A stretch of DNA of 64,000 bases from JAUWKC01 sp035529895 (GTDB lineage: Bacteria; Planctomycetota; Phycisphaerae; Sedimentisphaerales; Anaerobacaceae): positions 1 through 64,000 of the forward strand of contig DATKVV010000020.1 of the NCBI GenBank assembly GCA_035529895.1, written 5' to 3'. The notes beneath the pieces are model-generated. The model saw only the letters and a list, made by a program, of their open reading frames with translations. It searched no databases and was not told the DNA's origin. The position numbers were made by a program, and so were the translations under genes. This document shows positions 1-8,297 of the stretch, piece by piece (position 1 is the stretch's first letter; each line of letters starts with the position of its first letter).

Positions 1-151
1 GACAGACGATTGGTTTACCGCTCCTAAGCAGCCCTATGACAGCGTCACGCAGGAATTTCTTGTCCGGCATTGACAAGTTTTTGCTGATATTTTTGAGAAA
101 ACTGTGCAGGTTGGCCGATACTGATTCCATCAGGGCTTTACGTTTCAACAT
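1..151 (-). CDS. Transposase, N-terminal fragment (runs off window edge)
   Basis: An open frame of 50 codons begins at ATG 149-151 on the minus strand and is still open at base 1. The peptide starts MLKRKALMESVSANLH and continues with a Lys-rich stretch and a segment reading FLRDAVIGLLRSG. This is the style of N-terminus found in IS4/IS1634-type DDE transposases, recognised by eye only. A strong Shine-Dalgarno sequence, AAGGAGG, lies about 6 bases before the ATG. The catalytic domain lies outside the window, so the family call is tentative. The leader can fold over the ribosome site (see the repeat at 154-226). Confidence 0.6.
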   Translation of the reverse strand, partial: MLKRKALMESVSANLHSFLKNISKNLSMPDKKFLRDAVIGLLRSGKPIVC

Positions 152-153
152 AA

Positions 154-226
154 CGCACCTCCTTGTGTAATAAGGGTTTATAGAACTTTCGCACTATCCC
201 TTACATCGTCATACACAAGGAGTGCG
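154..226 (-). promoter_or_regulatory. Inverted repeat covering the transposase ribosome-binding site
   Basis: The arm 154-169 (cgcacctccttgtgta) is the reverse complement of 212-226 (tacacaaggagtgcg) except for one extra base, with a 42-base loop. In an mRNA read through from upstream on the minus strand, the distal arm would pair with the Shine-Dalgarno sequence and block it. A transcript starting inside the loop would escape. This arrangement limits IS10 and IS50 transposase made from outside transcription; its role here is inferred. Confidence 0.6.
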
Positions 227-487
227 CCTTGAATGAATCATCCCCCAAAATGCTTTTCAAAAAAACCCTAAGTTTGAGAGAAATACCACGCCAAACCATA
301 GAAAGCGGGTAATAGTGTGAGTGTTTTTACAAAGACCGCTTCCAACAGAACAATGGAACTGGACGTCTCTTGCCGTTTCTGGCAACTGCCTCTCGTTCCG
401 CCAGGGGCGGTCCTCAGCATGCCCTCTTCCCTGAATACTTAGTGCCGATACAAGCAGACAGACTTTGACCGTCAGTTGACTATCGGA
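227..487. other. Intergenic, upstream of the transposase
   Basis: No gene is supported here. Small hairpins are visible (for example ccgcc-agg-ggcgg at 398-410), but no promoter or terminator is convincing. The outer end of the insertion sequence probably lies in or near 227-300, but I cannot define its terminal repeat because the other end is outside the window. Confidence 0.4.
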
Positions 488-1261
488 TTATGGCCCGCAC
501 CGCTTGCAGGGCCTTTTTCCGGCCGCTATCGCCTCGTCTGTGCTGTTGTAACCCACAAGATTTTCTGGCGAGATTCTTTCCGCGGACCGGCACCCGCTCT
601 TATGAAACACCTTGCTTTTCTTCGATGCGACGTATCTGTATTCGGCTCTCGCCGCCCTAAACGCCCCGCTGCCCCGTTCTCCCGGCATTGTGCCAATATT
701 ATTGGCATCACGGGTTCGGACGTTCTGGGCATTGGCTACAGCGCAAGCACTTATGAAGGTCTCAAGCTGCTCCAGCACCACGTTGGTCGCCTCATCGGTC
801 ATGCTCACGGCCGATACCGCCTGCATTACCGCCGGCACCTTCCAGACCTCGGCCTTGCAGAACCACGAAGGACTGCTTTCAAGGGAAACTTTGCTCGCCA
901 GCAAGGTCTGAATGTGGAATACGGATTGTTGCGAATCCTTTAGCTCCATCGCGTCTATGTAGACTCTTAGCTCCGGAACCTCCAGGGAATCCGACTTCCA
1001 CCCGTGCGGACCGGCAACCGTTCTAATACCGGCTTCTTTGAGCCTGTGCCCGATTTTGGTTTCAAGTTCCTTCCAAACGTCAGGCTTCGGACCGGACTGC
1101 CTAATTACCACCTGTAATCGCTCTATCCCTGCCAGCATGGGGTAGGCATGACCGAGCAGCACAGACTCATCGGCCTCAGGCAGCTCGGCTCCGGCCGGCG
1201 CGCCAAGACATAAGAGGCCGGCTGCAACCGCCAAAATAAGAAAACACTTTTCCACTTTCAT
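488..1261 (-). CDS. Secreted hypothetical protein with C-terminal Ada-like zinc-binding motif
   Basis: This 257-residue protein starts at an ATG preceded by AAGGG. Its first ~25 residues form a signal peptide ending near APAGA, so it is exported. The middle part (about 30-170) has alternating strand and helix character and is not a family I recognise. The last ~50 residues carry the pattern YVASKKSKVFHKSGC followed about 30 residues later by CKRC. This resembles the small metal-binding domain of Ada that recurs at the ends of many unrelated secreted proteins and nucleases, with three Cys and one His available as ligands. The gene stands alone, facing away from tyrS. A DNA role is not implied by the motif alone. 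Confidence 0.7.
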   Translation of the reverse strand: MKVEKCFLILAVAAGLLCLGAPAGAELPEADESVLLGHAYPMLAGIERLQVVIRQSGPKPDVWKELETKIGHRLKEAGIRTVAGPHGWKSDSLEVPELRVYIDAMELKDSQQSVFHIQTLLASKVSLESSPSWFCKAEVWKVPAVMQAVSAVSMTDEATNVVLEQLETFISACAVANAQNVRTRDANNIGTMPGERGSGAFRAARAEYRYVASKKSKVFHKSGCRSAERISPENLVGYNSTDEAIAAGKRPCKRCGP

Positions 1262-1452
1262 TTTTTCCCTTTCCTTTCCAGGCTTCGTTCTTTCCCGTTG
1301 AATAACCGCGTGCGTAAAGAATATCAGCGTTTCCGCTCAACACCCTCGCTATCAGCGCACCGATTTGTGAAAAGACCATTCTTATATTTATTGCTGGAAC
1401 ACCGCAACGATACCAGATTGTCGGACGCCTCCGGTATTTGTCAAGCCTATTC

Positions 1453-1481
1453 TTGCTTATTTTCGATTCAGGCCGTATAAT
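1453..1481 (+). promoter_or_regulatory. Putative sigma70 promoter of tyrS
   Basis: TTGCTT (1453-1458) and a perfect TATAAT (1476-1481) are separated by 17 bases. The -10 box lies about 40 bases before the tyrS start. The -35 box is weak (TTG only), so the call rests mainly on the -10 and its position. The rest of 1262-1452 shows nothing else. Confidence 0.6.
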
Positions 1482-1520
1482 CCAGTCTTTTGGAAATAAC
1501 GGGCTTGAAGAGAAAACAAT

Positions 1521-2738
1521 ATGACGGGAAAAATTGCTGAACAGATTGAACTTCTAAAGCGGGGAACAATTGAAGTTTTCACAGAGGCCGAGCTTGCTGA
1601 AAAACTTGTCGAGGCTGCCAAAACAGGCCGGCAGTTGCGAATCAAACTCGGCCTGGATCCGACCTCGCCCGACATACACTTGGGCCATACAGTTGTCCTG
1701 CGAAAGATGCGCCAGTTCCAGGACCTCGGCCACAAGGCGGTCCTTATCATAGGAGACTACACCGCGCGAATCGGCGACCCTACCGGCCAAAGCGCTGCCC
1801 GCCCGATGCTGTCGCCACACCAGATTGAAGAAAACGCGAACACCTACCTCGAACAGGCCGGGAAAGTCCTCGACGCCTCGCAGGAAAAACTGGAGGTCCG
1901 CCACAACAGCGAATGGCTCGAAGAATTGTCCCTTATGGAAATGATTCAGATTGCCGCCAAGAAAACCGTTGCCCAGATGCTGCAGCGCGACAGCTTCAAA
2001 TTGCGCCTCCAGAACAACATTGACGTTTACACGCACGAATTCCTTTACCCGCTTATGCAGGGTTATGATTCGGTTGTTGTCCAAAGTGACGTCGAGCTGG
2101 GCGGCACCGACCAGACCTTCAACAACCTCGTCGGCCGGGACATCCAGCGGGCCTACGGCCAGAACCCTCAAATTGTAATCACTATGCCCATTCTCGTCGG
2201 CCTCGACGGCAAAGAGAAAATGAGCAAATCAAAAGGCAACTACATCGGCGTCATCGACCAGCCCAACGATATGTTCGGCAAGGTGATGAGCATCTCCGAC
2301 GATATGATGGAAAACTACTTCACCCTCCTGACCGGCTTTGAAACGGCGGCAATCGCCGAACTGGTCAACCCCGAAAAGACACACCCAAAAGAGGCAAAAG
2401 TCCTGCTCGCCAGAACCATTGTCACCCAATTCTACGACGAGACCACCGCCGAAGCCGCCGCCGCCAACTTCGAAAAGGTCTTTGCCAAGAAGCAACTGCC
2501 CGACGACATACCCGAAGTAGCCATTGCCGACCCCTCGACCTCAGTTAAACAACTGCTGTTGTCTTGCAAGCTTGTCGAGAGCGGCGGCGAGGCCAAGCGC
2601 ATGGTCGCTCAGGGTGCCGTCACCATCGACGGCAAAAAAGTCCTCGACCCGAATGCCGAAATCACCCCCAAAGACGGCATGACAATCCAGATAGGAAAAA
2701 GAAAATTCGCCAAAATAAAGATTTCCGAGCACTCGTGA
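1521..2738 (+). CDS. tyrS: Tyrosine--tRNA ligase
   Basis: Cytoplasmic class I aminoacyl-tRNA synthetase that charges tRNA-Tyr with tyrosine at the cost of ATP. The 405 residues match the usual bacterial length. The ATP-binding HIGH-type motif is HLGHT at about residue 53, preceded by LKLGLDPTSPD-type sequence (here IKLGLDPTSPDI). KMSKS is at about 233. The tyrosine pocket sequence YPLMQGYDS is at about 175. An S4 RNA-binding domain occupies the last ~65 residues, containing VESGGEAKRMVAQGAV. Motif spacing fits the TyrZ-like (second) bacterial clade rather than the E. coli type. The gene appears single, with its own promoter. Confidence 0.97.
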   Translation: MTGKIAEQIELLKRGTIEVFTEAELAEKLVEAAKTGRQLRIKLGLDPTSPDIHLGHTVVLRKMRQFQDLGHKAVLIIGDYTARIGDPTGQSAARPMLSPHQIEENANTYLEQAGKVLDASQEKLEVRHNSEWLEELSLMEMIQIAAKKTVAQMLQRDSFKLRLQNNIDVYTHEFLYPLMQGYDSVVVQSDVELGGTDQTFNNLVGRDIQRAYGQNPQIVITMPILVGLDGKEKMSKSKGNYIGVIDQPNDMFGKVMSISDDMMENYFTLLTGFETAAIAELVNPEKTHPKEAKVLLARTIVTQFYDETTAEAAAANFEKVFAKKQLPDDIPEVAIADPSTSVKQLLLSCKLVESGGEAKRMVAQGAVTIDGKKVLDPNAEITPKDGMTIQIGKRKFAKIKISEHS

Positions 2739-2791
2739 AATCCGAGACCAGCGATTATAAAGTGATTGGAATGATGATATAATATGAGACT

Positions 2792-3373
2792 ATGAAACTG
2801 CCAAAGCTGCAAAATACTCAAAACTACATCGGCCTGTATGTATTCGACTTCGGCGACCATACGGGTGTCGGCTTCACCGCGCAGGAAGTAGCCGAATTGC
2901 TGGAAAGCGAAAAGTACAAAAACGGCAAGGTCTACAAAATACACAAGGCCTATCCTGACGGCAAACTCGAACTAAAGGGCGTCCGCGCGGAAATCTTCCA
3001 GCTTGAGGCCGGCGTGTTCTTTTATGCAAGCAACCTCGAAACCGGCAAAAGTGATTTTAAGGAGCTTGTTAATCTGGCCGTCAGAAACGCTCCTCCGTGT
3101 CGCGCCAAAGTCCATCTGGCTAAATATGGTGATGATAAGTTCGTGACGGCCCTTATCTACCCGGCTGAGTGCGACGACGAGATGAGTCAGTGGCTTTTGG
3201 ACGGCGAATACAAAACCAGCGGCGCGGCAGAAGGCGGCATCCAGGTCGTACAGCAGTACTATGACCAAAAGCCTGAGGTTCTGGACCGATATCAACTGTT
3301 CGGCAAAACCGCCTTTGAAAACAGAACTGGCGAACAACTATTAGCCGCCGCAAAGCTGGCAATACAGAGGTAA
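2792..3373 (+). CDS. Conserved hypothetical protein
   Basis: This 193-residue soluble protein has no signal peptide or membrane segment and belongs to no family I can name. The N-terminal third (IGLYVFDFGDHTGVGFTAQE) looks like a compact alpha/beta domain. The C-terminal part is mixed and charged. It starts 53 bases after tyrS on the same strand and codon use matches its neighbours, so it is probably a real gene and may be co-transcribed. No catalytic motif is visible. Confidence 0.75.
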   Translation: MKLPKLQNTQNYIGLYVFDFGDHTGVGFTAQEVAELLESEKYKNGKVYKIHKAYPDGKLELKGVRAEIFQLEAGVFFYASNLETGKSDFKELVNLAVRNAPPCRAKVHLAKYGDDKFVTALIYPAECDDEMSQWLLDGEYKTSGAAEGGIQVVQQYYDQKPEVLDRYQLFGKTAFENRTGEQLLAAAKLAIQR

Positions 3374-3405
3374 CTGAGGCTCGCCGGTGAATAATTGTTG
3401 AGACT

Positions 3406-3615
3406 ATGTATAAAATGTCCCTTCGCACTAAGATAGGTTCGCTTCTTGGTTTGCTCGCCGGTGGAGCATTGTGGGCCTTCGGCAAATCGCCCCCGGAACC
3501 CTCCGCCGGCGACTTAAAGCGCAATGATTTCAAAACCAGCACGCAGCGTATGGGAATTCGATTTTCCGAACGGATTCGCAATTGTTTTCGGTTACGATGG
3601 ATTAGAAAAATTTAG
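3406..3615 (+). CDS. Small membrane-anchored protein
   Basis: A 69-residue protein with an N-terminal hydrophobic segment (IGSLLGLLAGGALWAF, about residues 11-26), a short polar linker (KSPPEPSAGDLKR) and a basic tail containing KTSTQRMGIRF and ending RLRWIRKI. I recall similar small proteins in Phycisphaerae genomes, but I know no function. ATG codons at 3406 and 3415 are both possible; the second gives MSLRTKIG. It sits in the same direction between the preceding hypothetical gene and nrdJ. The basic C-terminus would be cytoplasmic if the segment inserts as a reverse signal anchor. Confidence 0.6.
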   Translation: MYKMSLRTKIGSLLGLLAGGALWAFGKSPPEPSAGDLKRNDFKTSTQRMGIRFSERIRNCFRLRWIRKI

Positions 3616-3649
3616 CCTTGTACCTGCCTTTTAGCAGTTGGAGTCTTCT

Positions 3650-5500
3650 ATGTCCGAGTTCGAACCCACACCACCACCCGGCGAGGCCCCGAAACTTAGC
3701 GAGAATGCTTTGACCGTTCTACGAAGCCGGTATCTAATCAAAGACCAGCACGGTAGGTGCATTGAAACCCCCGCCGAGCTTTTCAGCAGGGTAGCGGCGC
3801 TGGTCGCTCAGGCCGAGTCCAAATATGGGGCCGTAAGCAGTGAAATCAAGCAGTGGCACAGGGTATTCTACGATTTGATGGCCTCCCTGAAGTTCCTGCC
3901 CAACTCCCCCGCCCTCATGAACGCCAATCGCCCCAGCGGCATGCTCAGCGCCTGTTTCGTGCTGCCCATTGAAGACAGCGTAGAAGGGATATTCGAGGCT
4001 GTTAAGCAAACCGCCCTTATCCAGAAAGCCGGCGGCGGCACAGGTTTCTCGTTTGATAAACTAAGACCCACCGGCGACCGTGTCGCCTCCAGCGGCGGCA
4101 CTACGTCCGGCCCTCTGAGCTTCTGGCGCGTCTTTTCCGAAACCACCGATGCCATCCAGCAGGGCGCCTTTCGCCGCGGCGCAAATATGGGCATGATGAG
4201 CGTCGAACATCCGGACATACTGAAGTTCCTGCATGCCAAACAAAATCTGAAGGCCTTTACCAACTTCAACATCTCGGTTAAAATCACCGACGAATGGATG
4301 AAAAAACTTGCCGCGTCCGGCCGGTCCTTGCACATCGTAAAAAACCCCCGCACGCAACAGCGGTATCTGCTGCCCCGGCGACTCAATATCGCAACTTACA
4401 CAATTAACGATTTGTACAAGCTGCCGGCCAAATTACCCCCGGCCTCCAAAACCAGAGGAAAGTTTTACACTATCAGCGACATCTGGAAAATGATAATCAA
4501 CTGCGCCCACAGAACCGGCGAGCCCGGCATAGCCTTCATCGACCGAATCAACCGCGACAACCCCACCCCTTCTCTCGGCCAAATCGAGGCAACCAATCCC
4601 TGCGGCGAACAGCCCCTGCTGCCTTACGAAGCCTGCACTCTCGGCAGTATCAATCTTACAAAATTCGTCAAATCCACCGACGGCAAAGCAAGTATGGACT
4701 GGCACGCCCTCGCCGATACCGTCAAACTTGCCGTCCGCTTTCTGGACAACATTCTCGACGTCTGCAGCTACCCGGTCAGAAACACCGTCCGCATCGCCCA
4801 TGCCAATCGGAAAATCGGCCTGGGCGTTATGGGTTTCGCCGACGTCTTGTTCCTGCTCGGCATACCTTATGACACCCCGCAGGCCGTCGAATATGGGGCT
4901 AATCTTATGAAGTTCATTAACGAAAAGGCCCACGATGCAAGCTGCGCACTTGCCAATCTCCGCGGCCCTTTCCCAAACTGGAACGACAGCGTCTGGCGAA
5001 CCGAAAGAAACAGAAAGATTCGCAACGCCGCCGTCACCTGCGTAGCCCCCACCGGCACGATAAGTATCATCGCCGATTGTTCCTGCGGAATAGAGCCGGC
5101 CTATTCCCTCGTCTTCCTCCGGCAGGTCCTCGATGGCTCAAAAATGCTCCAGATTAACCCGATTTTCAGACAAGTAGCTGAAAAGGGCGGTTTTTATACT
5201 GAAAAGCTGGAAAAACAGATTGCCGAGACCGGGAGTATTCAAAAGATGCCCCAAATCCCACCCAAAATCAGGAGAATCTTCCGATGCGCCTATGACATCA
5301 GGCCCGAATGGCACCTGCAAATGCAGGCCGCCTTCCAGAAGCATTGCGACGCTGCCGTCAGCAAAACCATAAACTTCAGCGAAAACGCCTCGGTAGCCGC
5401 CGTCGACAGGGCCTACAAATTAGCCTATCACCTTGGCTGTAAAGGAATTACGATCTATCGCCGCCGCAGCCGCATAAATGAGCCAATGAGCCTTTTTTAG
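3650..5500 (+). CDS. nrdJ: Adenosylcobalamin-dependent (class II) ribonucleotide reductase
   Basis: Reduces ribonucleotides to deoxyribonucleotides using a radical made from coenzyme B12, with no oxygen needed. The start chosen is ATG 3650 with GGAG seven bases upstream; an in-frame TTG at 3638 is less likely. The 616 residues contain the family signatures ALMNANRPSGMLSACFVLP (substrate-side Cys near 105), GGGTGFSFDKLRPTGD, and NPCGEQPLLPYEACTLGS near 315 with the radical-bearing Cys. There is no N-terminal ATP-cone. The protein stops soon after GCKGITIYRR, where many relatives continue with a tail bearing a redox Cys pair. That tail is absent, so re-reduction of the active site may need another protein or the gene has lost its end. 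Confidence 0.93.
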   Translation: MSEFEPTPPPGEAPKLSENALTVLRSRYLIKDQHGRCIETPAELFSRVAALVAQAESKYGAVSSEIKQWHRVFYDLMASLKFLPNSPALMNANRPSGMLSACFVLPIEDSVEGIFEAVKQTALIQKAGGGTGFSFDKLRPTGDRVASSGGTTSGPLSFWRVFSETTDAIQQGAFRRGANMGMMSVEHPDILKFLHAKQNLKAFTNFNISVKITDEWMKKLAASGRSLHIVKNPRTQQRYLLPRRLNIATYTINDLYKLPAKLPPASKTRGKFYTISDIWKMIINCAHRTGEPGIAFIDRINRDNPTPSLGQIEATNPCGEQPLLPYEACTLGSINLTKFVKSTDGKASMDWHALADTVKLAVRFLDNILDVCSYPVRNTVRIAHANRKIGLGVMGFADVLFLLGIPYDTPQAVEYGANLMKFINEKAHDASCALANLRGPFPNWNDSVWRTERNRKIRNAAVTCVAPTGTISIIADCSCGIEPAYSLVFLRQVLDGSKMLQINPIFRQVAEKGGFYTEKLEKQIAETGSIQKMPQIPPKIRRIFRCAYDIRPEWHLQMQAAFQKHCDAAVSKTINFSENASVAAVDRAYKLAYHLGCKGITIYRRRSRINEPMSLF

Positions 5501-5658
5501 CGAAAAGTCCCAAAAAATTCTTGAAATTTGCTCAAAAATCACGGAACCTTTATACGTGCAAAGCGTACAAATATAGTGGCCGGAGCACCTTGATTGGGCT
5601 AAAGTTAGGAGCAAGCTCCTGCCGATAAAAATATAGCTAAGAGTTTTTCTCCCCTCCG
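5501..5658. other. Intergenic 3' region of nrdJ
   Basis: AT-rich region with no gene. It contains a short perfect hairpin aggagc-aa-gctcct near 5606-5619. No tRNA or riboswitch fold is recognisable. Confidence 0.4.
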
Positions 5659-5700
5659 GAAAACATCGGGTAGCTGGATGTTACTCGATGTTTTCTTTTT
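5659..5700 (+). terminator. Rho-independent-type terminator after nrdJ
   Basis: Perfect 10-base arms gaaaacatcg (5659-5668) and cgatgttttc (5686-5695) are followed directly by TTTTT. It lies about 160 bases past the nrdJ stop. The stem is AT-rich, so termination strength is uncertain. Confidence 0.55.
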
Positions 5701-5742
5701 GCCCATCCCGCCCTGCCATTGCTGCCGAGCAACAGGTCATGT

Positions 5743-5958
5743 TCAAAAACAGCAGGTTAGTGCATAAAATCTTCTGGCGGTGAAGAAACAGCGATTTGCG
5801 AGCAGGCCTACGGCCAGGGGCCTGCCGTCGGCATCGCGGATAAGGACCGCGCCGTAGACATCGTAGGTGTATTGCTCGGCGGTATTTCCGTCCGAATGGG
5901 TCAGGGCGACGACGCTGCCGAGGCCGTCGTAATGGTAGTAGTAGTGGCGGGCAGGGAG
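5743..5958 (-). pseudogene. RHS/YD-repeat protein remnant
   Basis: In this frame the peptide reads HYYYHYDGLGSVVALTHSDG, then EQYTYDVYGAVLIRD, and after a short gap FFTARRFYALT. These are the conserved end of an RHS core (YHYDGLGS, YxYDxYG, FTGRRYDxxTGLYYY), with decay in the last block. There is no start codon, no upstream repeats and no toxin tip, so it is a fragment of a once much larger gene. It abuts and partly overlaps, in another frame, the 3' end of the methyltransferase gene. Confidence 0.75.
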
Positions 5959-6614
5959 TAGACGGATGCCTCCTGCAGGCAAGGATGCTCCAAATCAGGG
6001 AAGGTTCGGACTGTATAGCGCGCCAGCTCTTTGAGGTATTGCTTGGGAAATCCCCTTTGCGGCGGGTCGGCGATTAGAATCAGGCGGTCCCGGCAAGCCC
6101 AGTTGAGAAGGCATTGCACGTCGCTGTCTGGTCGGCAATAGAAGACATCGGCGGCCAGTAACACATTCCAATTCTGCTGCTTGCGCTCGAGAATGTTTTC
6201 CTGTTTGGCCGTGACGGCAACGTCGTTCAGGTCCGCGTTGAGATCTATGGCCTGGAGGGCTATCGGGTCGATATCGGCAGCGGTGACTGATGCTGCCCCG
6301 GCCCTGGCAGCGCCAATTGCCGCTATTCCGCAACCGGCCCCAAAGTCCAGAACGTGTTTGCCTTGAACAAGCTGCGGCCTGTCCAGTATGAAGCGGGCCA
6401 TGGCCTGTCCGCTTGCCCACGCAAACGCCCAGTAGGGTCGCGGGCCGTTCCAGGCGAATAGGTCAGGCTCGCCCCGCCGGACAGCAGCGCTGTGCTTCAG
6501 GGGGGCGTTCTCCCTTAGAAGCCGAAGCCTTAGTTCAGGGCACAAGGGGGGGCGGCTGATGACCGTATTGACCGTGACGAAGGACGCGTTTTCGGTTTCT
6601 GCGGCCATAGGCAT
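5901..6614 (-). CDS. Class I SAM-dependent methyltransferase (PrmA/ETFB-lysine-methyltransferase-like)
   Basis: A 237-residue protein with the Rossmann motif VLDFGAGCGIAAIGAARAG (about residues 87-105), an acidic second strand (AADIDPIALQAI) and LLAADVFY around 155, where METTL20/PrmA-like enzymes carry a D-x-x-Y motif. It probably methylates a protein side chain. Relatives end at about VYxLPA; here that point (VYSLPA) is followed by a low-complexity Thr/Ala/Ser tail created by reading the RHS remnant out of frame. The authentic stop therefore seems to have been lost when the RHS fragment arrived, although the catalytic domain is intact. ATG at 6608 is an equally possible start. Confidence 0.75.
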   Translation of the reverse strand: MPMAAETENASFVTVNTVISRPPLCPELRLRLLRENAPLKHSAAVRRGEPDLFAWNGPRPYWAFAWASGQAMARFILDRPQLVQGKHVLDFGAGCGIAAIGAARAGAASVTAADIDPIALQAIDLNADLNDVAVTAKQENILERKQQNWNVLLAADVFYCRPDSDVQCLLNWACRDRLILIADPPQRGFPKQYLKELARYTVRTFPDLEHPCLQEASVYSLPATTTTITTASAASSP

Positions 6615-6734
6615 ATCATCAAGCAGGTGACCTGTCTTGTTTTCCTATTCTTGCGCCTCAAGGGCAGAGTATTTGCCGCCCGGCCCCAATCGTAAGGACA
6701 AATTAATCCTCAGACTCGTTCAGGCAATTCCGGC

Positions 6735-7457
6735 TCATTTGACGCCGCACAACTTTTTCAGGTTCACCGTATTTTTTGAGATTAACTTGGGGCGGGGGTG
6801 GTCCTCTCTAAAAGCAGCTTTGTATTCCTCCGCAGATATCTTCTCGACCGGATAAAGCGTGAAGGTCCGAAGGAATCCCGGCTGTTTCTTTTTAGTGGCC
6901 ACGGCGACGAAGTTTTCGTCTTCCTTAATCTTGAAAGCGTTGTTCCAATATGCGCCATAGGCGTCTACAAAGTGCCATGAAGCAATTCTTTTGCCGGCGT
7001 GTGTGGTCAACAGGCAGGGGTCATAATAGGATGCGCCTGCGACTTCGGTAAAGAAGTGGTTGCTGAATACGCAGCGGCCAACGGCCTTGCAATTGCCTTT
7101 TTCCATGCGTACATTGCCCACAACCTTCTTATCAAAACATTTCGTGTCGGCCTCAGTGGCCCAGGTACCGGCATCCGCTGAAGCCACGCGTTTGGCTTCC
7201 AGTCCCTTTCTTTTGGCAAGTTCCACAAAGACGTCGGCAATCTTTGCGCAGTCCAGATACGTGGTTGTATTGGCGTTCTGGTCGGCAATTGCGGCTGCCG
7301 TTTTGTCGGTAACTTTTCCACCACGCGCGACGTATTTCCAGGACGCTGATTGGGCGAATTGACAGAAATTAAAGAACAAATCCTCAGCTTGAGCTGCAGT
7401 CAATGTCTCGTTCAATTTCTTTGGTCCTGCAAATACCTTCTCTGCAACGGTAGGCAT
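6735..7457 (-). CDS. Transglutaminase-like hypothetical protein
   Basis: This 240-residue protein has no signal peptide. A Cys in TYLDCAKIADVFVELAKRKG (near residue 69), followed by SNHFFTEVAGASYYDP (near 132-147), gives the Cys...His...Asp order and local context of the transglutaminase/papain-like fold. The assignment is from pattern only. The rest is Lys- and Ala-rich without other motifs. It stands alone on the minus strand, 620 bases from the type VI secretion promoter. Its role is unknown; a protease, amidase or crosslinking enzyme would fit the triad. Confidence 0.55.
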   Translation of the reverse strand: MPTVAEKVFAGPKKLNETLTAAQAEDLFFNFCQFAQSASWKYVARGGKVTDKTAAAIADQNANTTTYLDCAKIADVFVELAKRKGLEAKRVASADAGTWATEADTKCFDKKVVGNVRMEKGNCKAVGRCVFSNHFFTEVAGASYYDPCLLTTHAGKRIASWHFVDAYGAYWNNAFKIKEDENFVAVATKKKQPGFLRTFTLYPVEKISAEEYKAAFREDHPRPKLISKNTVNLKKLCGVK

Positions 7458-8077
7458 AAGTCATCCTCCCTTCATTTATCCGTTCCGATATGTAAGTTTG
7501 TTGAAATCCTATTCGTCCACTGGGTTACTGTGAATAACATCATCCAGGGTATGATGCGCCGGCGCAACCTTAGTGCAAGATCAGGCAGAATTAAAAACAG
7601 TTCCATTTTAGCCAATCTTCCCGGTGTTCCGCCTTCTTTTTCTCGCCAGGACCGGCTACGAGCGGCGCACGCTGGTGCGGCGGCTTGCGGGCATAGTCGT
7701 GGGGCCTGACCGACTCTGAATGCTACGGTTAGAAGGCATACATTCTAATTGGCCCGCATGTATCGGGCACGTTTGCTATATAAACCTGCAGCTATGCCTA
7801 TTCAGGACATCACCGCAAAACCATTTTCCCCTTTTCTTGCCGGAATCTTGTTTGCCCGGATGGTTTCTCTCAATGTTCCGACCTGCCGGCGCTTGAGCTA
7901 TTCTGGTCAGGTGGACCGCAAAGTCAAGATGAATTTTGGAAAACTTCGCTTTTTGGCCTCCTGTCTGTTGAATTGCGGCTTGGCCGGAGCCTGCCCACGG
8001 ATTTGTTGGCTTGTGACACACGTTTCAAATTGCTCATCACGGCAGTTGCGTATTTTAGAAAAAAAAATTAAAGAAGC
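7458..8077. other. Intergenic region between the transglutaminase-like gene and the T6SS locus
   Basis: About 620 bases with no gene I can support. The short open frames here (for example 7749-8081 plus, 7776-8021 minus) have no ribosome sites, no recognisable sequence and atypical composition. No tRNA is visible. It likely holds the promoter of the minus-strand neighbour, which I cannot place. Confidence 0.5.
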
Positions 8078-8106
8078 TTGACAGGGGCTGCGGATGGCCG
8101 TAAAAT
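8078..8106 (+). promoter_or_regulatory. Sigma70-type promoter ahead of the T6SS operon
   Basis: TTGACA (8078-8083), 17 bases, then TAAAAT (8101-8106). This is an almost perfect housekeeping promoter about 190 bases upstream of tssA, leaving a long 5' leader. The bases TTGACAGGGGCT recur at the rex promoter (42581). Confidence 0.75.
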
Positions 8107-8297
8107 CCCAGCCAAGGCTGGTTAAGGAGCCTTTCCAAATGCGTTGGCAAGTTGGTCTGAGATTTGGAGAGAGTGCTCTGGCGTGCTGGTTCCATTCAGG
8201 GCCAACGTGGTTTATTTGCTCTTGACGCGAGAGAATGGGCAGGCTCAATTTGGGGCATAAGTCGGTGCTGTGAGATGTAGGTTTGGCAGGGTATGCC

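Noticed and set aside
3374..3649. Cobalamin riboswitch upstream of nrdJ
   Set aside because: The space is taken by a small gene and only 34 bases remain before nrdJ; no B12-box-like sequence seen.
7749..8081. 110-codon plus-strand open frame before the T6SS
   Set aside because: No ribosome site, no known motifs, and it overlaps the T6SS promoter.
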